From: JARIHD01 sp036392795
GTDB taxonomy: Bacteria > Patescibacteriota > Saccharimonadia > Saccharimonadales > UBA4665
Direction of reading: 5' to 3'
Length of the DNA stretch: 30,912 bases
NCBI GenBank assembly: GCA_036392795.1
Contig: DASVXH010000026.1
Coordinates: forward strand, 1 to 30,912
The translations under genes were made by a program, and so were the position numbers. Below, piece by piece: positions 23,948 to 30,670 of the stretch; the first letter of the stretch is position 1; every line of letters starts with the position of its first letter. The notes under the pieces are model-generated. The model was not told the origin of the DNA. It worked only from the letters and a program-made list of their open reading frames with translations, and did not search any database.

Positions 23948-24639
23948 GTAATATGACACAATCCACCGATCCTAAACCTAATGTCCATCACGGATCAATA
24001 ACTTCTTACGTTGTTGGCTTTATATTGTCGTTAATCTTTACCTTGATACCGTACTACCTGATAACCCGGAAATTATTTGAGGGTTTGACATTGACCGTAA
24101 TAATCATTGGGTTTGCACTGCTCCAGATGGTAGTGCAATTGGTATTTTTTCTGCATTTGGGAAGAGAGAAAAAACCGCACTGGAACCTGGCTTTTCTGGT
24201 ATCGACCGTCGGGATTATTCTGCTGGTGGTCGTCGGGTCGCTGTGGATCATGAATCATCTTCACTACAATATGTCTCCGTCAAATGTGAATGACAAAATC
24301 GCTTCAGAAGAGGCTGTGTATCAAATCGATGGCGTACAAACTGGAACCTGCTCAGGAGGAACTGGTACTAACCACAAGGTTGAACTGAAAAACAATAAGC
24401 TGGCGCCCGATCACATCAATGCCAATCAGTGTGATACCTTGACGATCATAAACCTGGACGCTACTGTGCATGAAGTCATGTTCGGCTCACATGAGAAGCT
24501 TGAACTGTACGCCGGCGAAGAGGGCAAGACTATTCGTCCGGGGCGAAATGCGATCATAACCCTAACCGAACTAGGCACGTATACCCTACATGACCATATG
24601 CAGCCCGATCTGACGGGCGGCTTCACGGTAACACCGTAA
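23944..24639 (+). CDS. cyoD: Oxidase subunit IV fused to a cupredoxin-like domain
   Basis: 231 residues, about twice the usual 110 of CyoD. Residues 1-110 are a normal subunit IV: SITSYVVGFILSLIFTLIPY, VVQLVFFLHLGREKKPHWN at about 63-81 and a third helix at 84-104. A linker leads to a beta-rich domain (about 140-231) of cupredoxin type, with NHKVELKNNKLAPDHI, NLDATVHEVMF and a terminal YTLHDHMQPDLTGGFTV. The blue-copper cysteine is missing; the loop instead reads HDHM, so His176, His183, His216 and His218 are possible ligands. Cys136 and Cys163 could form a disulfide. Subunit IV has its C-terminus outside, which puts this domain on the outer face beside CyoA. Function of the extra domain is unknown. 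Confidence 0.88.
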   Translation: MSNMTQSTDPKPNVHHGSITSYVVGFILSLIFTLIPYYLITRKLFEGLTLTVIIIGFALLQMVVQLVFFLHLGREKKPHWNLAFLVSTVGIILLVVVGSLWIMNHLHYNMSPSNVNDKIASEEAVYQIDGVQTGTCSGGTGTNHKVELKNNKLAPDHINANQCDTLTIINLDATVHEVMFGSHEKLELYAGEEGKTIRPGRNAIITLTELGTYTLHDHMQPDLTGGFTVTP

Positions 24640-24659
24640 GCGTTCGTGCTTGATCTTTT

Positions 24660-24680
24660 GATTCTCTATTGAATCTTTTT
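24660..24680 (+). terminator. Weak terminator after the cyo operon
   Basis: GATTC-TCTATT-GAATC followed by TTTTT, 21 bases after the cyoD stop and overlapping the 3' end of the convergent MscS gene. The five-base AT-rich stem is weak. Confidence 0.3.
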
Positions 24681-25757
24681 ATGACGGCGTTTGCGAGCGG
24701 CAGCGGCTCTATCTGCTGCCTTGCGGGCGCCGACAAGTGGCTTTTCCATCTGTTTGGAGAGAACCTCGGGCAGAGGGAGACGCTTGCGTTGCAACGGTGA
24801 TTTGCGCGCATTTTGCACCGTTCGGGCAAAACGGCGTTCAGCATCGCTATCAGCATAGCGGAAAATCGGATCGGTTTTGAGTACTGGTTTTTTGCTGTCT
24901 TCATCCATCTCCATCATGATCTGTTTGGCATAATCTTCTAGCAGCCATTCACGCCCAGGCGCGGTTTCACCGATGGCAGTGATGTGCCAGATTCCCTCAC
25001 CCACTTCGTTTTTTGACATAATATGGAGTGGGCGGACAACCATTAAAGGCCCTGTCGGCAGACGCAGATTTGTTTCCTCGATTATTTCCAGACCGCGGCG
25101 TAGATCGCTGACGAATATTTCGATTGCGATGGTTAGAACGCCTTTGGTCAGTACGCGAACTCCTTGGATATTTTGATTGCTTAGCCATATGATTTCGCCG
25201 TTTAAGCCACGGATACGTGTAGACCGTAGGGTGACGCGTTCGACTACGCCCTGTAGGTCGGCAAAGGGTTCGACTTTAACATGGTCGCCTACTCCGTACC
25301 AGTGTTCGGCCATCATGACACCACCGTAGGCAAGATCGCGTAGAATAGGACCGACGGTCGCACTAGCGATAATGACTACCAGAGCACTGGCACCGATCAG
25401 TGCCGTTGGTTGCTGGGTGGGATGTGCATAAATCCACCAGAAATACAGGGCCAGCACAACGAGCAGCATACGTACTAGTGCTACGCCCAAAATGGTGAGC
25501 GTTTCGATGCGTCGCAAACGATTGACTTCTTTTAGGTCCTGAACTTTATCGGCAGTGCGACTGACGGCACGAGTAAAACGGCGCATAACAGCTGCGAGCA
25601 GCCGTCCAAGGATCAAGGCGGTTGCCAGTGCGATTATGAACGCCACAATGGAACGAGTGCTCAAAAAACTATTGGTAAATCGTTCAAATATTTCTTTAGA
25701 CTGACCAATCGCCTTATCTAGCTGCGATTGCTGCGCTTGCGCGAACCACCAATTCAT
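24666..25757 (-). CDS. MscS-type mechanosensitive ion channel
   Basis: 363 residues. Three hydrophobic segments (about 37-57, 85-105 and 114-145) are followed by the MscS beta domain: the third helix and junction IIASATVGPILRDLAYGG, then YGVGDHVKVEPF, LQGVVERVTLRSTRIR, and GEIIWLSNQNI, all characteristic. Such channels open under membrane tension to release solutes during osmotic downshock. The C-terminus is long and strongly basic (KAADRAAAARKRRHKKIQ). The ATG at 25757 is preferred to the longer open frame because a TATTAT box lies seven bases before it and the extra 26 residues would run through the divergent promoter. Confidence 0.9.
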   Translation of the reverse strand: MNWWFAQAQQSQLDKAIGQSKEIFERFTNSFLSTRSIVAFIIALATALILGRLLAAVMRRFTRAVSRTADKVQDLKEVNRLRRIETLTILGVALVRMLLVVLALYFWWIYAHPTQQPTALIGASALVVIIASATVGPILRDLAYGGVMMAEHWYGVGDHVKVEPFADLQGVVERVTLRSTRIRGLNGEIIWLSNQNIQGVRVLTKGVLTIAIEIFVSDLRRGLEIIEETNLRLPTGPLMVVRPLHIMSKNEVGEGIWHITAIGETAPGREWLLEDYAKQIMMEMDEDSKKPVLKTDPIFRYADSDAERRFARTVQNARKSPLQRKRLPLPEVLSKQMEKPLVGARKAADRAAAARKRRHKKIQ

Positions 25758-25794
25758 ATATCTAATAATACCGCATATGGTTATACTATTGAAT
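25758..25794. promoter_or_regulatory. Compact divergent promoter pair
   Basis: Only 37 bp separate the two start codons. TATTAT (minus strand, 25770-25765) is seven bases from the MscS ATG, and TATACT (plus, 25782-25787) is seven bases from the ATG at 25795. Each -35 region must lie within the other gene's promoter. Both transcripts should be leaderless, and the polymerases cannot bind at once. Confidence 0.5.
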
Positions 25795-26748
25795 ATGGCA
25801 AAATCCACGTCGTCCGGTGCGCCGCTCATCTCCAAGGGTCGTTTGCTGGTTTTGATCTTTGTTTTGCTGTTGCTTTATGTGATAGTGCCGCGCTTGGGAA
25901 GCTTTGGGGACAGCTTTGCTGTTTTGAGAGATGCCAAGGTAGGGCTTGTATTGCTGGCCACCATGTTTCTAATGCTGACCTTTGTGGTGGCGGGCAGTAT
26001 TTATTGGTTGCTGGCACCTCGCCCCATCCGATACTGGCGAATTTTTACCGTTCAGGCAGCGAGCGCATTTACCAATCGTTTATTGCCGGCGGGTGTAGGC
26101 GGACCAGTGTTACTTGTACGATACCTGCGGCAAAATAGATTTACCTTGCCGCAGGCACTGGCAACAGTGAGCGCCAATGCGCTGTTAGGTTGGACGGCAC
26201 ACGGGACGCTGCTATTTCTAGGATTATTGCTGGCACGGGGAGGTACATTGCCACAGGCCGATAGTTTGCCGCTCAAAACAATGGGACTAGTGGTGAGTGC
26301 TGTGTTCGTAGTCATTTTATTGCTGGTTGTCCTATTGCCTGATTTGCGTAACCGAGTGAGCCGCTTTTGGAACGATACCCTACATTCGCTGGCAGCCTAC
26401 CGAAGACGTCCGGAGCGGCTGGCAGCCGCATTTGGCCTGGCAGCAGCGTTGACACTTTGCTACGTGGCGATGTTTTATTTGAGTGCGCGATCTTTGAGTG
26501 TCGAGCTCCCTTTCCTACAGTCGTTCCTTATTTTTACTGTTGGTATTGGGGCCGGCGCAGCCATCCCCTTGCCTGGCGGTTTAGTTGGTGTAGAGGCCGG
26601 CCTGGCCGGTGGTATGATCGTGTACGGCATTGATCCGGCCTACGCTGTTGCCGTGGCGCTACTGTATCGCTTGATTACGTTTTGGTTGCCGCTCATCCCT
26701 GCATTTGCGGCCTTTCTGTTTACGCGCCGATGGTATTTTAAGGGCTAG
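25795..26748 (+). CDS. YbhN/LPG-synthase-type integral membrane protein
   Basis: 317 residues with about eight membrane helices, matching the transmembrane domain of lysylphosphatidylglycerol synthases (UPF0104/YbhN group). Seen: AFTNRLLPAGVGGPVLLVRYL at about 85-105 and IGAGAAIPLPGGLVGVEAGLAGGM at about 251-274, the paired P-x-G-G-x-G-x-E motifs of this group. The aminoacyltransferase domain of MprF is absent, so a flippase or lipid-transfer role is more likely than lysyl transfer. The start at 25795 is six codons inside the open frame and is chosen for the -10 box seven bases upstream. Its stop shares a CTAG with the stop of the convergent hydrolase. Confidence 0.85.
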   Translation: MAKSTSSGAPLISKGRLLVLIFVLLLLYVIVPRLGSFGDSFAVLRDAKVGLVLLATMFLMLTFVVAGSIYWLLAPRPIRYWRIFTVQAASAFTNRLLPAGVGGPVLLVRYLRQNRFTLPQALATVSANALLGWTAHGTLLFLGLLLARGGTLPQADSLPLKTMGLVVSAVFVVILLLVVLLPDLRNRVSRFWNDTLHSLAAYRRRPERLAAAFGLAAALTLCYVAMFYLSARSLSVELPFLQSFLIFTVGIGAGAAIPLPGGLVGVEAGLAGGMIVYGIDPAYAVAVALLYRLITFWLPLIPAFAAFLFTRRWYFKG

Positions 26749-27419
26749 TTTTGATCAATTTTTTGCATGTAACGTAATATTCTTTTTGGAAAAAGAATGG
26801 TTTCTTCGATGATTGTACCGATATGGCCCAAGGAATGGCGTTCGATCAAGATGAGCGTGTTGCCGGCATTGTTTTGCGTTTTTACTTCGCGTCGTACATC
26901 GCAGGGATCAATTAGTTTGTCCCGAGATGGCAGTACGAACAGTATTTTCTTGTCTGCTAATTGTGCCGGGTGGCTATACATATTTATGGTGGTCCAGATT
27001 TTTGCCAAATCGTTGTAGCGCTGGGGCCAAATTTTGCGTCCATAAATGTTGTGCGCAACCTTGACGATGTCACCACCGGTTATGAGTATTCCTTTATTGA
27101 ATAATTTTGAGCGGCGCATGATGTTTAGTGAAACGAGCGCACCCAGACTAATCCCCACCAAAAGAATTGGATGATTGATTTTTCTGGCCTCGGTTTCGGC
27201 CCAAGTCGTGACGTTTTCCATGAGGTTGATCATGAGCTGGGGATCGCCCTTGCTCAGCACTTCTTTGGAAAAGTCCAATGCGATCACATCGTACCCTGCT
27301 TTGTGTAGTGTTTTTAGGAGTCGCCGTGTTTGCCAAATACTGCCGCCAAAACCACACAGTACAAATGCGGTCTTGTGCTCAGAGTTTTTGGCCGGGTAGT
27401 GTTTGATAGTTTGGATCAT
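26745..27419 (-). CDS. Alpha/beta hydrolase
   Basis: 224 residues. FVLCGFGGSIWQTRRLL at about 19-35 gives the oxyanion turn; GISLGALVS near 102 is the nucleophile elbow with its serine. LPSRDKLIDP and RHSLGHIGTI give the probable aspartate and histidine of the triad. No signal peptide. The substrate is unknown: esterases, lipases and peptidases share this fold. The ATG has GGG of a Shine-Dalgarno-like AAAGGG eight bases upstream. It follows the unknown gene at 27439-28230 by 19 bp on the same strand, suggesting one transcript. Confidence 0.8.
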   Translation of the reverse strand: MIQTIKHYPAKNSEHKTAFVLCGFGGSIWQTRRLLKTLHKAGYDVIALDFSKEVLSKGDPQLMINLMENVTTWAETEARKINHPILLVGISLGALVSLNIMRRSKLFNKGILITGGDIVKVAHNIYGRKIWPQRYNDLAKIWTTINMYSHPAQLADKKILFVLPSRDKLIDPCDVRREVKTQNNAGNTLILIERHSLGHIGTIIEETILFPKRILRYMQKIDQN

Positions 27420-27438
27420 AGCCGCCCTTTGTCGCTGT

Positions 27439-28230
27439 TTATTGAATTTTTACGGGGCCAAGGTCTACGCCGGCCACTAGTTTGCGTAAACCGGTCAGTA
27501 GTAGATGGTGGTAGAGTCCCACTTCACCGTGACTTTGCAGAACGTCAAATGCCGTTTGGCCAGCAATAGCAACTATTGTATCTTCCGATAAGTCTTCTGG
27601 ATCGGACCGTTCCCGCAAAGGACTGACATGGAACTTTACAGGTCTAGACTGACTATATAGAGCGCCACCACTACCTAAATCCATGAGCTCATCTCTTTCT
27701 GTATCTGGGGCTCGGCTTGTATCGGGAGCTGAGAGACTTTCCCTATAAAAGCGTTGTTCGGCCTCGTTTGCCCACGTGCCCGTAAGGATACATGAATCCT
27801 TTGAGTGTGCTATTTCTAGCTCGTAGGGCGTTTCAAACTTCGCTTCCACTCCAAAGCGATGCAGATGTTCCAGATTGTCAACGTTGTGCCAGGCTTTTAC
27901 CATGCGTTCGTAGGCGGCTTGACCCTCTAGGATTGTTGGGCCGCTCGTATTCCTCCATGAGTTCTCTGAAATTCGCTGCCAGGCGGCTGCGTTTTCCCAA
28001 ACATATAACTGGGTCGTATCGGGGTTGTAGCGTCCGAGCCCAAGGATTGCTGCTGGCAGGAATTTGCCCAATTTCCAAACCCGATCTTTTAATTGGTCGG
28101 GATTGGAAATATTCCGGGGACCGTCCAATACAAAGCGTGCTAATTGTGCTATAGATTCGTCCTGAAAGCTTTCGAACTCCCCTAGACTTTCAAAAGGGCC
28201 TCGCCATAAGTTGTCTTCACCACTTGTCAT
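27439..28230 (-). CDS. Hypothetical soluble protein
   Basis: 263 residues, not recognised. No signal peptide or membrane segment is seen. The N-terminal half is rich in aromatic residues (WRGPFESLGEFESF, YVWENAAAWQRI, SWRNTSGPTI); an acidic, probably disordered stretch lies at about 165-185 (APDTSRAPDTERDELMD); the end is helical and hydrophobic (LLLTGLRKLVAGVDLG). The tight spacing to the hydrolase points to a joint function. Codon phase and length make it a real gene, but the function is open. Confidence 0.65.
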   Translation of the reverse strand: MTSGEDNLWRGPFESLGEFESFQDESIAQLARFVLDGPRNISNPDQLKDRVWKLGKFLPAAILGLGRYNPDTTQLYVWENAAAWQRISENSWRNTSGPTILEGQAAYERMVKAWHNVDNLEHLHRFGVEAKFETPYELEIAHSKDSCILTGTWANEAEQRFYRESLSAPDTSRAPDTERDELMDLGSGGALYSQSRPVKFHVSPLRERSDPEDLSEDTIVAIAGQTAFDVLQSHGEVGLYHHLLLTGLRKLVAGVDLGPVKIQ

Positions 28231-28273
28231 GATCTAATGACTAAAACACAGAAGGAAAAGAAACGCAAATGGA

Positions 28274-28504
28274 CTATTCTAACTTTGCAGAATTTATACG
28301 TGGTAACCAATAATTTTTGGAAGTTATTGCCAAATCCATGGATTTGTCTAAGTCGGTCGCTAAGTTGAATTTAGGGATTCGGTCGGTTAACTCGTCGACG
28401 TTAATAAACTGCGCACTAGTTTTTTCGGCCAGGAGTTTTGAAGTGGTTGTTTTGCCGGAATTAATGCTTCCGCTAATGAATACAAGGATGTTTTCTATTT
28501 TAAC
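28274..28504 (-). pseudogene. Remnant of a P-loop kinase
   Basis: On the minus strand an open frame encodes ENILVFISGSINSGKTTTSK, a clear Walker A (GSINSGKT), then LLAEKTSAQFINVDELTD and a helix DLDKSMDLAI, as at the N-terminus of small kinases or ATPases of the AAA/zeta-like class. It stops after about 75 residues with an unrelated tail (NYWLPRINSAKLE). No ATG, GTG or TTG precedes the first strand in frame before the upstream stop at 28532-28534; GTT stands where a GTG start might have been. The start codon, the Walker B and the C-terminal half are missing, so it is read as a degraded copy. It explains most of the 388 bp gap between the flanking genes. Confidence 0.6.
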
Positions 28505-28527
28505 ACCGAAGAGTGTATTGCATGATC

Positions 28528-28533
28528 TATACT
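28528..28533 (+). promoter_or_regulatory. -10 box TATACT before the 24-codon ORF
   Basis: TATACT ends eight bases before the ATG at 28542. It is the likely -10 element for the small ORF and the Ham1-like gene. Confidence 0.4.
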
Positions 28534-28541
28534 AGAACTAT

Positions 28542-28616
28542 ATGATCTACAAAAACTACATCACCGAAGAAAATGCGGCAGATTTTTTGTCGGAGATTGC
28601 GTATTCAGGGCGCTAA
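28542..28616 (+). CDS. Possible 24-residue leader ORF before the Ham1-like gene
   Basis: A 24-codon ORF (MIYKNYITEENAADFLSEI and five more residues) that starts eight bases after a -10 box and ends two bases before the GTG of the next gene. The arrangement suggests a near-leaderless first cistron that delivers ribosomes to the downstream gene. It could also be a degraded N-terminus of another gene. No homology is recognised. Confidence 0.4.
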   Translation: MIYKNYITEENAADFLSEIAYSGR

Positions 28617-28618
28617 AC

Positions 28619-29203
28619 GTGTCTACACTGTACTTCGCCACCTCTAACGCCTGGAAATTCCAGCAAGGCCAAGCGTATTTAAAACAGTTTGGTATTGATC
28701 TAAAGCAAGCCAACATCGAGCTGCCTGAATCACGTAGTGAAGATGTAGCTGAAATCGCTCGCGAGAAAGCTGCCTTCGCCTACGAACAATTAAAACGGCC
28801 TGTCATTGTGATAGATGGCGCGTTTCATATTAGAGCCTTGAACGACTTTCCCAAAACCATGGTAAAGTTTACGGAAAAGTATTTGGGCGCAAGAGGTATC
28901 TTAAAACTTCTTGAAGATAAAACAGATCGGGCCTATGAATGGCCAAATGCCCTGTGCTACAAAGACGCCACTACCGAAAAATTTTTTGTAGGCCATATTC
29001 GCGGCAAGATTACCAATTCCATTCCCGACGGTAGCAAAGCAAATGATTTTGGCCTTATCCAAATACCACAAGGTTACGACAAGCCTTTTTCTGAGATGAG
29101 TAAAGAGGAATTGCGACATTTTACCGAACATGTATGGCAAGCTGCAATATTTAGGGGATTCGGGGAGTGGATGGGCAAAAAACGACTCATTAATTCGCCT
29201 TAG
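28619..29203 (+). CDS. Ham1/RdgB-like non-canonical NTP pyrophosphatase
   Basis: 194 residues. The pattern follows the Ham1/RdgB family, which hydrolyses dITP, XTP and similar purine nucleotides to monophosphates: LYFATSNAWKFQQGQAYL at the N-terminus, IELPESRSEDVAEIAREKAAFAYEQL at about 34-59, then IDGAFHIRALNDFPKTMVKF where typical members have EDTGLxxxALxxxPGxY, and LGARGILKLLED. The usual ED-SG pair and the C-terminal SHR motif are altered, so it is a divergent member whose activity is uncertain. Translation is from GTG at 28619, two bases after the small ORF. Converges on the ASCH gene with a 67 bp gap in which I see nothing. Confidence 0.75.
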   Translation: MSTLYFATSNAWKFQQGQAYLKQFGIDLKQANIELPESRSEDVAEIAREKAAFAYEQLKRPVIVIDGAFHIRALNDFPKTMVKFTEKYLGARGILKLLEDKTDRAYEWPNALCYKDATTEKFFVGHIRGKITNSIPDGSKANDFGLIQIPQGYDKPFSEMSKEELRHFTEHVWQAAIFRGFGEWMGKKRLINSP

Positions 29204-29270
29204 CGGTTCAAACTAAATCGCTTGCTTGCGGCTTTGATATGGCGCTTGTTTGGGATAGTTTTGCGTGGCT

Positions 29271-29690
29271 CTACAACGAGACCCACGCCCTGCGATCGCG
29301 TTTCTCGATCTTATGCGGAGCAAGTCGTTCTATATTTGAAATACCGATTAATGTGGCGTACTTCTTAGTGCTTTTGGTTTTCCAAAAATCGTCATCGCCG
29401 CAAATCGTGTCGCCGTATTCTTGCCTGATTTTCTCGATGGAATATTCACCTAGATCAAAATATTTTACCCAGGCTACGGTGAAGTAACCTACGACCGGCC
29501 CTGCCTTCATGAAAACTACATCTCCTGGTTGCACTTTTTGATATGGTGCGATCTTATGCAGCGAGAAGCGAGATTCAACCGTCTTTTTGCCCGCGAAAAC
29601 GTAACTCAAAAATGGCTCATTCATCACGGCAAGATGTATTCGACCGGATTTAGTTAACGTTTGCAGTTGTTCTTTGATATCTGGTTGCAT
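29271..29690 (-). CDS. ASCH-domain protein
   Basis: 139 residues. The core reads HLAVMNEPFLSYVFAGKKTV at about 19-38, ESRFS, then VQPGDVVFMKAG and VVGYFTVAWV, as in ASCH-fold proteins, a beta-barrel that binds RNA or modified bases (related to EVE and PUA domains). The GKKTVESR segment carries the conserved Lys and Arg near the binding cleft. It is the last gene of the four-gene minus-strand operon; its start overlaps the acetyltransferase end by 41 bp. The natural ligand is not known. Confidence 0.75.
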   Translation of the reverse strand: MQPDIKEQLQTLTKSGRIHLAVMNEPFLSYVFAGKKTVESRFSLHKIAPYQKVQPGDVVFMKAGPVVGYFTVAWVKYFDLGEYSIEKIRQEYGDTICGDDDFWKTKSTKKYATLIGISNIERLAPHKIEKRDRRAWVSL

Positions 29691-30138
29691 GGTTCTTCTC
29701 GAGTAATGCTACCTTGAAGCCGGCACGGGAGGTTGTATTTTCTATGTAGTGATAGCCTTGTTTTTCGTAAAAAGGGCGAGCATTGAGGGTTGAGCGAACA
29801 TAAACGGCAGTGCTTTCGGGCAAGCTAGCTTCTGCCGTTTGGAGTAGTAATTTTCCAATCCCCTTGCCCTGCTGTTCTTTTAGGGTATAGAGACATTCGA
29901 TTGCCGCCGTTCGCTCTTGTGGCTTTTCCGACCAAGATACAAAACCTGCTATGTGATCAGTCTCATCTACAAATACATGATTATTGAAAGCTGCATAACG
30001 TCCCGCTCCCTCTTTTTCAAGATAACCTACCCATGAATTTATTTCTTCTTGAGTATACGTCGTGGTAAGGTCGCGGATACAAGCGATTTGTACGTCTAGT
30101 AGGGCTGGAAATTCTTTAGGGGCGGCGGGTCGAATCAT
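29650..30138 (-). CDS. GNAT-family N-acetyltransferase
   Basis: 162 residues. Acetyl-CoA-binding motif A is visible as IECLYTLKEQQGKGIGKLLL at about 80-99, with the pyrophosphate loop Q-x-x-G-K-G-I-G. AGFVSW is strand 4 and ARPFYEKQGYHYIE is the usual end of the fold. It transfers an acetyl group to an amine; the acceptor (small molecule, peptide or ribosomal protein) cannot be read. The start overlaps the GrpB-like gene by 23 bp and its end overlaps the ASCH gene, so the operon is translationally linked. Confidence 0.85.
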   Translation of the reverse strand: MIRPAAPKEFPALLDVQIACIRDLTTTYTQEEINSWVGYLEKEGAGRYAAFNNHVFVDETDHIAGFVSWSEKPQERTAAIECLYTLKEQQGKGIGKLLLQTAEASLPESTAVYVRSTLNARPFYEKQGYHYIENTTSRAGFKVALLEKNHATRYQRTTANVN

Positions 30139-30670
30139 AAGTCGTTCTCGTTAAGCAGGGCATGGTCTCCATTATATCCTGAATCATTACTTCTTTGGCT
30201 TTGGTGTAGCTTGCCCGGTCGTCAGGGTATCTTTTTGCTAGTTCTAGCTTGAGATTTTGGTATTCTTCGCGTACTTTTGGATTGGCTATGAGGTAGTCGC
30301 GAAAACGAATTGGGTCATGCCAGCCAGAACTATCTTTAAGTACAAGGCTTAGGTGGTGCGTACGATTCTCGCGTGGGCCTTTCGGAAAGAAAATACGGTC
30401 GCTAAAGACTCGTTCGGGTATAATAATCGGTTCATGTAGACGGAAATATTTCTGGTTTACGTTATCCGACTCTTCGGTCATTTCTTTCCGCAAAGTGGTA
30501 AGTTGCTCATACTCGTCATCGTAGTGGCAAAAGATACCAATATTGCCAGCATTCGGTAAGTACTCACCAAAAGATTGACGGCAAAGATAATTGCAGGCCA
30601 GATGAACAAAAGTAATGGCCTCAAGCAGCTCTTCTTTATTTTGGATGGGACTGAAGCGGTAGAGTTTCAT
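30116..30670 (-). CDS. GrpB-like chimera with a foreign N-terminal half
   Basis: 184 residues. The second half is a GrpB/UPF0157 C-terminus: FFPKGPRENRTHHLSLV near 94-110, FRDYLIANPKVREEYQNLK near 123-141, LAKRYPDDRASYTKAKEVM. The N-terminal VGSTSVPGL signature of GrpB, part of its nucleotidyltransferase-like active region, is missing. Instead the first ~85 residues (MKLYRFSPIQNKEELLEAI, then a LPNAGNIGIFCHYDDEYEQL segment and NQKYFRLHEPIIIPE) look like another family that I know only as hypothetical proteins. The joint falls at about residue 86. This may be a fusion made by deletion between neighbours. The start overlaps the upstream stop as ATGA. Confidence 0.6.
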   Translation of the reverse strand: MKLYRFSPIQNKEELLEAITFVHLACNYLCRQSFGEYLPNAGNIGIFCHYDDEYEQLTTLRKEMTEESDNVNQKYFRLHEPIIIPERVFSDRIFFPKGPRENRTHHLSLVLKDSSGWHDPIRFRDYLIANPKVREEYQNLKLELAKRYPDDRASYTKAKEVMIQDIMETMPCLTRTTYDSTRRP

